From: DRKI01 sp011051875
GTDB lineage: Bacteria > Desulfobacterota > Desulfobulbia > Desulfobulbales > Desulfobulbaceae
Direction of reading: 5' to 3'
Assembly: GCA_026990385.1 (NCBI GenBank)
Contig: JALXDL010000024.1
Span: 13,634-77,633 of the forward strand
DNA length: 64,000 bases
Shown here: in pieces, positions 45,502 through 54,573 of the stretch
How positions within the stretch are numbered: the first letter of the stretch is position 1
How the letters are laid out: each line of letters opens with the position of its first letter
The notes under the pieces: model-generated
Seen by the model: the letters and a program-made list of their open reading frames with translations, nothing else
Told to the model about the DNA's origin: nothing
The model's database searches: none
Position numbers and translations under genes: made by a program

Positions 45502-47850
45502 TCAGGACCGACCGCCTGCAGCAGCCTCCCCTGCCCGGAGACACCATTCCCCGGCAGGTTCCTCACCCGCGGCAGCCAGGACCTGGCCCAGGGCGATGCC
45601 GCCGTCATTGACCGGCACCTGTTCACCGCTGTAGACCGCCAGCCCCTTCTCCTCCAGGCGGCGGGCAAGCCCGGCCAGCAGCAACCGGTTCTGGAAACAG
45701 CCGCCACCGAGCAGCACGTTTTCTATTCTGTTGCCTGCCCCCTCCAGGGTCTCCAGCACGGCGATCACAGAGGCTGTCAGCCAGGCATGGAAGGCGGCCG
45801 CCATGAGTGCCGGTTCCGTTTCGCGGCGGATGTCCTCCAGCAGGCTGCGCACCATGGGCCCGAAGTCAAGGACCGGCAGTTCCTCCTGGCGCACCAGCAC
45901 CGGGTATTCCCGTTCCTGCCGGGAACCTGCCGCCCTGCGGGCTAGGTTTTCCAGCTCCATGGCCGCTTGCCCCTCGAAGGAGACCTCCTGCCGGATGCCG
46001 ATGAGCGCGGCCACACCGTCAAAGAGACGGCCGACACTGGAACAGAGCGGGCTGTTGATGCCGCGGCCGAGCATGGTGGCGATGGCCTTGCGCAGGGAAG
46101 GCGGCAGTGTCTGCAATCCCGGCGGCAGGAGGTCCTGCCGGGTGATGTCCACGCCCGCGGCCGCCAGCAGGGACAGGCCGGCCCGCCAGGTCTGTACCGC
46201 GGCCTGGTCACCGCCGGGCAGCCGGAACCTGGCCAGGCGGCCGCAGCGTTCGTACCGGTGCCCCTGCAGCCGGAGGAATTCACCGCCCCAGACGGTCCTG
46301 TCCGGGCCAAGACCAGCGCCGTCAAAGACAACGGCCAGACCGGCGGCAAGACCGTGCTCGGCCATGATGGCGGCCCCGTGGGCATGGTGGTGCTGGACCC
46401 TGACCAGGGGCAACCCCAGGCCTGCGCCGAACCGACTGCTGAGATAGTCGGGATGGAGGTCGCAGGCCACCCGCTCCGGACGTACGTCCAGGACCTGTTC
46501 CAGCAGGCGCACCGATTCCTCGAAGAACACCATGTTGTCCGGCCCCTTGAGATCACCGATGTGCTGGCCGGGGAACACCTGCCCGTCCCTGGCCAGGCAG
46601 AAGGTATTTTTTTGTTCCGCACCGCAGGCGAGCAGGTGCCTGTCCACCTGCCGCACACCCAGGGGCATGGGCACATACCCCCGGGCGCGGCGGATCATCT
46701 GCAGCCGGCTGCGCACCACCCGCGCCACGGAGTCATCCACCCGGGTCAGAATATCCCGGTCATGGACCAGGAAAAAGTCGGCAATGCCGGCCAGGCGGCA
46801 GAAGGCCTCCCGGTTGTCCGTGCAGATGGGCTCGCCCCCCGCGTTGCCCGAGGTCATGACCAAGACAGGCGGGCACTGATCCATGGCAAAGAGGAGGTGA
46901 TGGAGCGGGGTGCAGGGCAGCATGATCCCCAGTTCATCGGTGGACGGTGCCAGCAGATCCGGCAGCGGGGATGGTCTGCGACGGAGCAGGACAATGGGCC
47001 GCCCGGGCGAGACGAGCAGTTCCTGTTCTTGGTCGGAGATACGGGCGATCCCGGAGGCCCGCTCCAGGTCAGGCACCATCACGGCAAGGGGCTTGGCCGG
47101 GCGATTCTTCCGCTGCCGCAGCAGCCTGACAGCACGCTCCGAGGCCGCGTCGACCGCGAGCTGAAAGCCGCCAAGCCCCTTGATGGCCACGATATGGCCC
47201 CGGGCCAGGGCACGGGCGCAGCTGGCCAGAGCCTCGCTGTCCGCGCCCAGCGCCCTGCCCTGCCGGTCGTGCCAGGCAAGACGCGGACCGCAGGCGGGAC
47301 AGGCGTTGGGCTGGGCGTGGAACCTGCGGTCGCCGGGATCGTGGTATTCCCGGCTGCACTCGGGGCACATGGTGAACGCGGCCATGGAGGTCCGGACGCG
47401 ATCATAGGGAAGCTGCCGGATGATGGTCAGCCGCGGGCCACAGTTGGTGCAGTTGGTAAAGGGATAGTGGTACCGCCGGTTGCCCGGGGTGAAGATATCG
47501 GCCAGGCAGTCGTCACAGGTGGCAATATCGGGCGGCACCATGGTGGTGGCGCCCTCTTCCATGCTGCTGGCGCCGATGACAAAGGAGGTGACCGCCTCCA
47601 CCTCGGCGGCCGTGACCTCGATGGCGCTGATCCGTGCCAGGGCCGGGGCCTCGCTGCGCAGGAGTTCCAGGAAACGGCTGACCTGCGGGCCGGCGTCGCA
47701 GAGACGGATCTCCACGCCCCGGCCCGAGTTGACCACTGACCCGACCAGGCCGAGACGACGGGCCAGGGTATAGACAAAGGGCCGGAAGCCTACCCCCTGG
47801 ACGATCCCCGCCACACTGATTTTCACTCCCCGGGCCACTGTATGCGCCAT
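45502..47850 (-). CDS. hypF: carbamoyltransferase HypF
   Basis: The protein has 782 residues from the ATG at 47850. In order: an acylphosphatase domain (VAGIVQGVGFRPFVYTLARRLG; VNSGRGVEI), two zinc-finger pairs (CDDCLADIF...CTNC and CPECSREY...CPAC), a YrdC-like domain (GHIVAIKGLGGFQLAVDA) and a Kae1-like domain (HHHAHGAAIMAEHGL; GGCFQNRLLL). It makes the carbamoyl group for the cyanide ligands. It is first in the hyp operon, with a TTGTGCA-type dyad 22-59 bp upstream. Confidence 0.97.
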   Translation of the reverse strand: MAHTVARGVKISVAGIVQGVGFRPFVYTLARRLGLVGSVVNSGRGVEIRLCDAGPQVSRFLELLRSEAPALARISAIEVTAAEVEAVTSFVIGASSMEEGATTMVPPDIATCDDCLADIFTPGNRRYHYPFTNCTNCGPRLTIIRQLPYDRVRTSMAAFTMCPECSREYHDPGDRRFHAQPNACPACGPRLAWHDRQGRALGADSEALASCARALARGHIVAIKGLGGFQLAVDAASERAVRLLRQRKNRPAKPLAVMVPDLERASGIARISDQEQELLVSPGRPIVLLRRRPSPLPDLLAPSTDELGIMLPCTPLHHLLFAMDQCPPVLVMTSGNAGGEPICTDNREAFCRLAGIADFFLVHDRDILTRVDDSVARVVRSRLQMIRRARGYVPMPLGVRQVDRHLLACGAEQKNTFCLARDGQVFPGQHIGDLKGPDNMVFFEESVRLLEQVLDVRPERVACDLHPDYLSSRFGAGLGLPLVRVQHHHAHGAAIMAEHGLAAGLAVVFDGAGLGPDRTVWGGEFLRLQGHRYERCGRLARFRLPGGDQAAVQTWRAGLSLLAAAGVDITRQDLLPPGLQTLPPSLRKAIATMLGRGINSPLCSSVGRLFDGVAALIGIRQEVSFEGQAAMELENLARRAAGSRQEREYPVLVRQEELPVLDFGPMVRSLLEDIRRETEPALMAAAFHAWLTASVIAVLETLEGAGNRIENVLLGGGCFQNRLLLAGLARRLEEKGLAVYSGEQVPVNDGGIALGQVLAAAGEEPAGEWCLRAGEAAAGGRS

Positions 47851-47871
47851 TCCACGTGATATGCCTGGAAA

Positions 47872-47909
47872 CTGTGCATTGTGCGAGATGTGCAGAACGG
47901 TTTGCACAA
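47872..47909. promoter_or_regulatory. TTGTGCA-type half-sites between hypF and the protease gene
   Basis: CTGTGCA (47872-47878), TTGTGCG (47879-47885) and ATGTGCA (47888-47894) read one way and TGCACAA (47903-47909) the other; the last two form an inverted repeat TGTGCA-N8-TGCACA. A further TGCACAA overlaps the protease start (48000-48006). The same half-site forms a dense array before hyaA, so a common hydrogenase regulator is likely. Confidence 0.6.
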
Positions 47910-47933
47910 AAAACCGTATTCCCTGATTTTTCA

Positions 47934-47962
47934 TTGAAAAGTACAGGCTGGCAGACTATATG
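47934..47962 (+). promoter_or_regulatory. sigma-70-like promoter for the Hdr-Mvh operon
   Basis: TTGAAA (47934-47939) is separated by 17 bp from TATATG (47957-47962), about 37 bp before the ATG at 47999. The half-site array ends 24 bp upstream of the -35 box, a position suited to an activator. Confidence 0.6.
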
Positions 47963-47998
47963 TAAAGACATAATCGGAAAAATGCTCCCCAGCACAAT

Positions 47999-48511
47999 AT
48001 GCACAAAACCATATTCCCCCGGCGCATGGTCCTGGGATGCGGCAATACCCTGCTCGGCGATGACGGGTTCGGGCCGGCGGTCATCCGGGCCCTGCACAAT
48101 GATCGCAAGCTGCCGGCCGGGGTGACCTGCGCCGACGTGGGCACCGGCATCCGGGACCACCTGTTCAATTTTCTCCTGGCACCCGGCCTGGCGCCCGAAC
48201 GGCTGATCATCGTCGATGCGGTGGCCGGTACGGACCGGGAGCCGGGCGAGGTCTTCCTTCTCCGTCCGCCCCGGCCGGACGACCGCGCCGGCGGCCATGA
48301 TCTCTCCCTGCACCGGGGTCCTGGCCTTGCAATCCTGCAGCAGCTGGTCGCCCACACCACCATCGATATCATCGCCGCCCGGCCGGCGCGCATCCCGGCG
48401 ACCGTGAGCCCCGGCCTCTCCCCGGCCATGCGCAACGCGGTCCGCCGGGCCGCCGGCCTGGTCCTGCAGCTCCTCTCCGGCCCCGGCCCGGCAACCGAGG
48501 CGGGACCATGA
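47999..48511 (+). CDS. [NiFe] hydrogenase maturation protease
   Basis: The protein has 170 residues. The M52-type start VLGCGNTLLGDDGFGPAVI carries the first nickel-sensing acidic residue, and IIVDAVAGTDREPGEV the second. These proteases trim the C-terminal peptide of the large subunit after nickel insertion. This one most likely serves the Mvh [NiFeSe] large subunit, whose predicted tail follows DPUMSCATH. It overlaps the next gene by 4 bp (ATGA) and opens the Hdr-Mvh operon. Confidence 0.85.
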   Translation: MHKTIFPRRMVLGCGNTLLGDDGFGPAVIRALHNDRKLPAGVTCADVGTGIRDHLFNFLLAPGLAPERLIIVDAVAGTDREPGEVFLLRPPRPDDRAGGHDLSLHRGPGLAILQQLVAHTTIDIIAARPARIPATVSPGLSPAMRNAVRRAAGLVLQLLSGPGPATEAGP

Positions 48512-49953
48512 CCTACACCTTCCGGGTCAGCGCACTGGCGGCGGAGTTCGGGGTCCACCGCAACACCATCCGCAACTGGATCCGGAACGGCTCCCTGCCC
48601 GCCCGGCCCGGACCCGGCCGGCAGTATGTCATGGAATGGGAGGCATACCGGGCCCTCTGCGAGCGCTACGGCCGCTCGCCCCGCCCTGGGACGGACCGGG
48701 TAAAGGACCCGGCAATGCTGCAGCAGATGGCTGGTAAGGCCGACCTGCCACCGGTCTTCCTTGGCCGCCGCAGCCCCACCTTCACCGAATCCCCGGCCTG
48801 GATCGAATCCTGCCTGGCCTGCGGCAGTTGTGCCGCGGCCTGTCCCATCTCCGGCGTGGACGGTCTTGATCCCTGCCGGATCATCCGCATGGCCCTGCTC
48901 GACCTGGAAGAAGAACTGCTGGCCACGGACTGGCCGTGGAAATGCACTCTCTGCGGGCGGTGCGAGGAAAGCTGTCCCATGGCAGTGGGAATCGTCGGCT
49001 TCATGCGCCATATCCGCTCGCTCCGCGACCGGGAACGGGTGCCGGGTCCCATCCACAGCGGTGTCACTACCTGCCTGGAGCGCGGCAACAACCTGGGCAT
49101 CCCGGAGCAGGATTTCCTTGCCCTCCTGGACGACCTGGGCAGGGAACTCGCACTCTCCTGCCCGGGTTTCACTGTGCCGGTGGACCGGTACGGGGCCCGG
49201 TTGCTGGTGACCATAAACTCCAAGGAACCCTTTACCGAGCCCGATTCCATGAAATGGTGGTGGCGGATATTCCATGAAGCCGGTGAATCCTGGACCATTG
49301 CTTCGAGCAACTGGGAAGGGGTCAACTGGGGATTCTTCTCCGGCGACGACGAGGCCATGCGGACCATTGTCGGCCGGATGGTGGACAACCTGCAGCGGCT
49401 CAACTGCTCGGCCCTGCTCCTGCCGGAGTGAGGCCACGCCTACCTGGCAACCCGGTACGGGCTGCAGACATGGTTTCCCGAGGCCCTCGAACAGTTCACC
49501 ATCTACTCGGTGTTCGACCTGCTGCAGGAATATATCGACCAGGACCGGATCCGCCTGGACAGGACCATTCATACCGAGCGGACCACCTACCACGATCCGT
49601 GCAACTACGGCCGCAGGTCGCAGCAGCTCTTCGGACACGGCTATTTCGAGGAGGGGCGGGCCATTACCCGGGCCTGCTGTCCGGACTTCGTGGACATGCA
49701 GCCCCCGGGCGCCGACAACTACTGCTGCGGCGCCGGCGGCGGGCTCTGGTCCATGCCCTATGCCGCGGAGCGTGTCTTTCACGGTCGGCTCAAGGCACGG
49801 CAGATCCGGGAGACCGGAGCCCGGCTGGTGATCGCGCCCTGCCACAACTGCCGGGACCAGATCCTCAGGTCGCTGAACAGGGAATATGAGCTCGACATCG
49901 AGGTCAAGTATCTGTGGCAGCTGGTGGCAGACTCCCTGGCCGGTCCGTCGTGA
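48508..49953 (+). CDS. HTH-HdrC-HdrB/D fusion, selenocysteine-containing
   Basis: It reads as 481 residues if the TGA at 49429-49431 is selenocysteine (residue 308). Residues 1-55 form a MerR/excisionase-like helix-turn-helix (FRVSALAAEFGVHRNTIRNWIRNG). Two [4Fe-4S] motifs follow as in HdrC: CLACGSCAAACP (about 102) and CTLCGRCEESCP (about 146). The rest is HdrB/HdrD/DsrK-like: PE-Sec-GHAY where relatives have ECGH, then DPCNYG (Cys365), CCG (406-407) and CHNC (445-448), one complete cysteine-rich domain. It should pass electrons between HdrA and a disulfide-type or other acceptor. A true stop would give a truncated protein, but the downstream frame is clean to 49953. Confidence 0.82.
49444..49467 (+). 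promoter_or_regulatory. candidate bacterial SECIS in the Hdr-fusion gene
   Basis: A hairpin starts 12 nt after the TGA: CTG/CAG, a bulged G, CA/TG, an A-C mismatch, CCC/GGG, and apical loop GGTAC (49454-49458), 22 nt after the TGA. G in the first loop positions and this spacing fit the known bacterial SECIS pattern. Confidence 0.65.
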
Positions 49954-49981
49954 CCGGGCAGGGACGGAGCGCCTGTGCCTG

Positions 49982-50030
49982 CGTACAGTTCCGGGAATGT
50001 GAAAAACAACGCGTTATTAATCCTGTGACC
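49982..50030 (+). repeat. diverged intergenic repeat, copy B
   Basis: This 49-bp stretch pairs with copy A at 5183-5230 (39 identities, one gap, mismatches almost all transitions). It fills most of the gap before hdrA and ends 12 bp before its ATG, so it could act in the hdrA leader. Confidence 0.55.
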
Positions 50031-50042
50031 AGGAATACAACG

Positions 50043-53000
50043 ATGACAGACAGAAGCACGGCCGGCCCGGTCATGGTGATCGGCGGCGGCGTCACCGGGA
50101 TCCAGGCCGCCCTGGACCTGGCCGAACTCGGTTACAGGGTCTTTCTGGTGGAACGTTCAGGGGCCATCGGCGGCGCCATGGCCAGGCTCGACAGGACCTA
50201 TCCGGCCAACGAGTGCGCCATGTGAACACTCGGCCCCCGCCTGGTCGAGTGCGGTCGGCACTCCAACATCCACCTGTTCACCCTGTGCGAGGTGACAGAT
50301 ATCGCCGGCAGCCCCGGTGACTTCCGCGTCACTCTCACCCGCGCCCCACGCTACGTGGACGCGGAGCGCTGCATCGGCTGCGGCGAATGCGGCCTTGCCT
50401 GCCCGCAGGAGACTCGGGGCGGGAGGCAGCGGGCCATCTTCATCCCCTACCCGCAGGCCGTGCCCGCCTGCTACCAGGTCGATGCCGACGCCTGCCTGCG
50501 ACTGCAGGGCCGGGACCGGTGCAGCGCCTGCCTGGCCGTCTGCCCCACCGGCGCTATCGACTTCAACGAGCAGGAGACGCGCCTCGAGCTGGCCGCGGCC
50601 GCCGTCATCCTGGCGCCGGGCGCCACCTGCTTTGATCCCGCCCGCCTTCCCTCCCATGGCTATGCCGCCTCGGCCGATGTCATCACCTCCATGGAATTCG
50701 AGGAATACCTTGCCCGATCAGCTCCCGGCTCCCTGCGCCGTCCCTCGGGGGGCGATCCGGTGCGCGACATGGCCTTTCTGCTCTGTGTGGGCAGCAGGTG
50801 TGAGCAGGGCAACGGCTACTGTTCCTCGGTCTGCTGCATGGTCGCGGTCAAGGAGGCCCTGGCCGCCCGCAGCCATGACCCTGACCTGAAGATCACGATC
50901 TTTTTCACCGACATGCGCACATCGGCCAGGGGATTTGACCCCTACCGCCAAGAGGCACAAGCGCGCGGCATCCGGTTTGTCCGCTGCCGGCCGGCCGGGG
51001 TCGAGACCGACGGCGCCGGCGGCCGGCCGCGGCTGCGCTACATCAGCGAACAGGGCAAACAGGTCGAAAAAATCGTCGACCTGGTGGTGCTCGCCGTGGG
51101 GCTGGAGACACCACCCCATGCCATCCTTCTGGCCAGGAAGGCCGAAGTCCGAATGAGCCCGGACAACTTTGCTGCGATCTCCGACTTTGCGCCGGTCACC
51201 ACCTCCCGGCCCGGCATCTTCACCTGCGGCTGCTTCTCCGGACCCAAGGACATCGCCACCTCGGTCACCGAGGGTTCCGCCGCGGCCGCCGCGGCCGCGG
51301 CCCTGCTGGGTGGAACAGGCCACTGCCGGACACCGCTGAAATCCGTGCCAAACAGCGGCGACAACGGGGAACCGGCAGTGGGGGTCTTTCTCTGTCACTG
51401 CGGCACCAACATCAGCCGCCACCTGGACCTTGCGCAGGTGGCGGCGCACGCCGCCGCCCTGCCCGGGGTGAGGCTCGTGGAGCAGGACAGGTTCTGCTGC
51501 AGCCGCAGCGGCCAGGAGCAGATCGCCGACGCCATCCGCAGCAGGGGCCTGGACCGGATCGTGGTCGCGGCCTGCAGCCCGCTTACCCACGAACCCCTCT
51601 TCCGCAGGACCCTGGCCAACGCCGGGCTCAACAGCAGTATGTTTGCCATGGCCAATATCCGCAACCAGGATGCCTGGGTGCACAGGGATGAGCCGGAGGC
51701 GGCCACGCGCAAGGCGTGCGGCCTGGTCCGCATGGCCGTGGCCTCGGTCCTGGACCAGGAGCCGGCAGCACCACTCCGTGTCCCGGTCACCCGCCGGGCC
51801 CTGGTCATCGGCGGCGGCCTGGCCGGCATGACAGCGGCCCTGAACCTGGCCGAACAGGGTTTTCCGGTGCACCTGGTGGAGCGTAACAGCCGCCTGGGCG
51901 GCAATGCGCTTCATCTGCATACCACCTGGTCCGGCGAACCTGTCAGTTCCCGCCTGCAGAAACTGACCGGCCGGGTCCTCACCCATCCGCTGATCACCGT
52001 GCACCTGGAGACCTGGATCAGCGGGGCCCGCGGCTGGCTGGGCAGTTTCCGTTCCAGGCTCACGAACAGGGACGGAACCGGCCAGAGCGTGGCGCACGGG
52101 GTCACCATCATCGCCACCGGCGGCAGCCGGCTGCTGCCCGATGAGTATGGTTACCAGGAGCACAGGGAGGTCGTGACGGCGCTGGAATTCGACAAGCTGC
52201 GGGAGATCAACGACATCCACGTCAGAAAGAGCACTATCTTTCTCTTTATCCAGTGCGTGGGCTCGCGACAGGAAGACCGGGACTACTGCTCCAGGGTCTG
52301 CTGCACGCATGCGGTCCAGTCGGCCATCAAGCTGAAAAAAGAAGGGGCCCAGCGCAGGATCTATATCTTGTATCGCGACATGCGGACCTGCGGTCAGCAC
52401 GAGAAGCTCTATGCCGAGGCGCGCCGGGCCGGGGTGATCTTCATCCGCTACGAACCCGCAGCCAGGCCCGTGGTGCGACGGGACAAAAAGGGATTGCTGG
52501 TGGAGGTCAGGGACCACATCCTGCAGCGCCCCCTGCGGATACCGGCCGACATGATCATCCTGGCGGCGGCCATCATCCCGCCGGCCGGCGCCGACGAGCT
52601 GGCCCGCCTCTACGGCCTGGACCAGGACAGGTACGGATTCTTCCGCGAGGCCCATGTCAAGCTGCGCCCCGTGGACAGCGGCACGGCCGGCATCTTTGTC
52701 GCCGGCCTGGCCCACTATCCCAAGCCGGTGCAGGAATCCATGGCCCAGGCCCTGGCCGCCGCCGGCAGGGCGGCCATCATTCTGTGCCGGGACCACCTGG
52801 TCCTGGACCGGCCAATGGCGCATCTCGATCCCGTGGCCTGCGATCACTGCGGCCAGTGCGTGGATGTCTGTCCCGTGCGCGCCATCACCATGGAAGAGAT
52901 CTCTGTACAGGGGCAGGTGGCGCAGCGGGTGATGATCAACAGCGCCCTCTGCACCGGCTGCGGTATCTGCCAGGGAACCTGTCCCAAGCGCGGGGTGGCG

Positions 53001-53057
53001 GTGACCGGGTTCAGCCCGGCCCAGCTCGGGGCCCAGGTTACCGCGGCCCTGCAATGA
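50043..53057 (+). CDS. hdrA: long HdrA flavoprotein, selenocysteine-containing
   Basis: It reads as 1004 residues with the TGA at 50223-50225 as selenocysteine 61. An FAD-binding GGGVTGIQAALDLAELG starts the protein; PANECAM-Sec-TLGPRLVECGRHSNI matches the HdrA motif whose final Cys binds a cluster. A ferredoxin motif CIGCGECGLACP follows (about 110). From about 447 a second HdrA-like half begins (GVFLCHCGTN, FAD motif GGGLAGMTAALNLAEQG near 590) and ends in two [4Fe-4S] motifs (about 933 and 970). The CVGSR...YCSxVCC block occurs twice. HdrA is the bifurcating flavin centre that takes electrons from MvhAGD. The frame is open on both sides of the TGA. Confidence 0.9.
50247..50263 (+). promoter_or_regulatory. 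candidate bacterial SECIS in hdrA
   Basis: A perfect 6-bp stem GAGTGC/GCACTC encloses the loop GGTCG (50253-50257), 27 nt after the TGA. The loop and flanking GC pairs closely resemble the GGUC loop of the E. coli fdhF SECIS that SelB binds. Confidence 0.75.
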
Positions 53058-53199
53058 CCCGCGGCCATGAAGACAACCCGGCGTGGCCGGGCCGGATCCC
53101 GAACCCGGCCGCGACACCCCATGAAGACAGCACCGCCCGCATGCAGATAAAATGTCCTGGGGCCGCTTACCTGCCAACGCTTCCGCCACCGGAGGAAAC

Positions 53200-53607
53200 A
53201 TGCCGCATCAATCCACGATCCTTGCCTTCTGCTGCACATGGTGCGCCTATCCGGCCGCCGACCTGGCCGGAACCGCCCGGATGGACTACCCGGCCGAACT
53301 CCGCATCATCCGGGTCATGTGCTCGGGCATGGTCCACCCGGACCTGGTGCTCACAGCCCTGGAAAAGGGCGCTGCCGGAGTAATGGTCCTCGGCTGCCGG
53401 CCGGGTGGCTGCCATTACCGGGATGGCAATACCATTACCCTTGCCCGGATGGAGATGGTGGAAGAGCTGATGGAGGACTTCGGCTTTGACCGGAGACGGC
53501 TCTTTGTCGGCTGGTGTTCCGCTGCCGAACCGGACCGGTTTGCCGACATGGTGCGCCGGATGAGCGCGCGGCTGGAACGGCTGCAGGGTGCCGGGGAGGA
53601 GAACTGA
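53200..53607 (+). CDS. mvhD: F420-non-reducing hydrogenase iron-sulfur subunit MvhD
   Basis: The protein has 135 residues from the ATG at 53200, just after GGAGGA. The cysteine-rich pattern is typical: FCCTWCAYPAADLAG, RVMCSGMVHPDLV, VLGCRPGGCHY and VGWCSAAE. MvhD carries a [2Fe-2S] cluster and docks the hydrogenase to HdrA. In some methanogens this subunit (VhuD) is a selenoprotein; here all positions are Cys. The stop overlaps the mvhG start (TGATG). Confidence 0.94.
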   Translation: MPHQSTILAFCCTWCAYPAADLAGTARMDYPAELRIIRVMCSGMVHPDLVLTALEKGAAGVMVLGCRPGGCHYRDGNTITLARMEMVEELMEDFGFDRRRLFVGWCSAAEPDRFADMVRRMSARLERLQGAGEEN

Positions 53608-54524
53608 TGGCCTTTCGGATCGCGGCCCAGTGGCTGCATTCCTGTGCCGGCTGCGAGATGGCGATCCTGGATACGGGATCGCGCCTGCTGTCCCTGCTTG
53701 ACGGCATCGAACTGGTACACATGCCCCTGCTGGTGGACAACAAGTACCACGCCCCGGACCGGCCGCCGGAGGAGGCCGACATCCCGCCCGCCGATCTTGG
53801 CCTCGTCTCCGGCGGCGTGGCCAACAGGGAACAGCTCGAACTCCTGCAGGCCATGCGCCGGCGATGCTCTTTCCTGGTCGGACTGGGGACCTGCGCCAGC
53901 CACGGCGGTATCCCGGCCATGATCAACAGCTGGCCCCTGGCAGAGGGACTGGCTGCCACCTATGAGAATATCGAGTCCGGCACCCCGCCCACGGCCGGCA
54001 GCATTCCGGCGCCACTGGACCGGGTCTATGCCGTGGACGAAAAGGTGAACATCGACCTCCTGCTGCCCGGATGTCCGCCTGACCCGGAGCAGATCCACCA
54101 GGTACTCACCACCCTGGCCGCGGGAACCAGACCGCCGGCCAGGACCGGCTCGGTATGCGACCGTTGCCCCACCCGGCGCCACTCCATGGCAGACAGGCCC
54201 CAGGTACGGCGCTTTGTCGAGGCCGCCGCATTTGATCCTGACCGGCCCGTGGCCGCCATGCCCTGCCTGCTCGAGCAGGGCCTGCTCTGCATGGGCCCGG
54301 TCACTGCCGGCGGCTGCGAGCACCACGGCGCACCGGCCTGCATCGGGGCCCGGGCTCCCTGCCGGGGCTGCTACGGCCCGGTGGCGGGACAGGGCAACCA
54401 GATGGTGGCCATGATGAATATCCTGGCCAGTCACGGCCTGGACTTCCGCTCCGTGGTCGACCGCCGTGCCATGCTGCGTTTTGCAGGCGCACACAGCCTG
54501 CTGCGGCCGGTCAAGCCGAAATAA
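53607..54524 (+). CDS. mvhG: F420-non-reducing hydrogenase small subunit MvhG
   Basis: The protein has 305 residues from the ATG at 53607. Cluster ligands are visible: SCAGCEMAILD, GLGTCASHGG, LLPGCPPDPEQ, and the C-terminal CMGPVTAGGCEHHGAPACIGARAPCRGCYGP. There is no Tat signal, so it is cytoplasmic, as in group 3c enzymes. It passes electrons from the NiFe(Se) site to MvhD. Confidence 0.94.
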   Translation: MAFRIAAQWLHSCAGCEMAILDTGSRLLSLLDGIELVHMPLLVDNKYHAPDRPPEEADIPPADLGLVSGGVANREQLELLQAMRRRCSFLVGLGTCASHGGIPAMINSWPLAEGLAATYENIESGTPPTAGSIPAPLDRVYAVDEKVNIDLLLPGCPPDPEQIHQVLTTLAAGTRPPARTGSVCDRCPTRRHSMADRPQVRRFVEAAAFDPDRPVAAMPCLLEQGLLCMGPVTAGGCEHHGAPACIGARAPCRGCYGPVAGQGNQMVAMMNILASHGLDFRSVVDRRAMLRFAGAHSLLRPVKPK

Positions 54525-54573
54525 TAATAAAAATCCGAGCTGTTGCATACAGCGGCGAACTATTCCGGAAATC

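Noticed and set aside
49429..49431. The TGA as a real stop, giving a 307-residue HdrC-like protein followed by a pseudogene
   Set aside because: The frame is clean on both sides, the TGA replaces a conserved Cys, the downstream part keeps all catalytic cysteines, and two neighbouring genes show the same pattern.
50227..50251. A 9-bp hairpin starting 1 nt after the hdrA TGA as the SECIS
   Set aside because: It is stable, but its loop lacks G at the first positions and lies too close to the TGA. The overlapping hairpin at 50247-50263 fits the known pattern better. The first one may compete with it.
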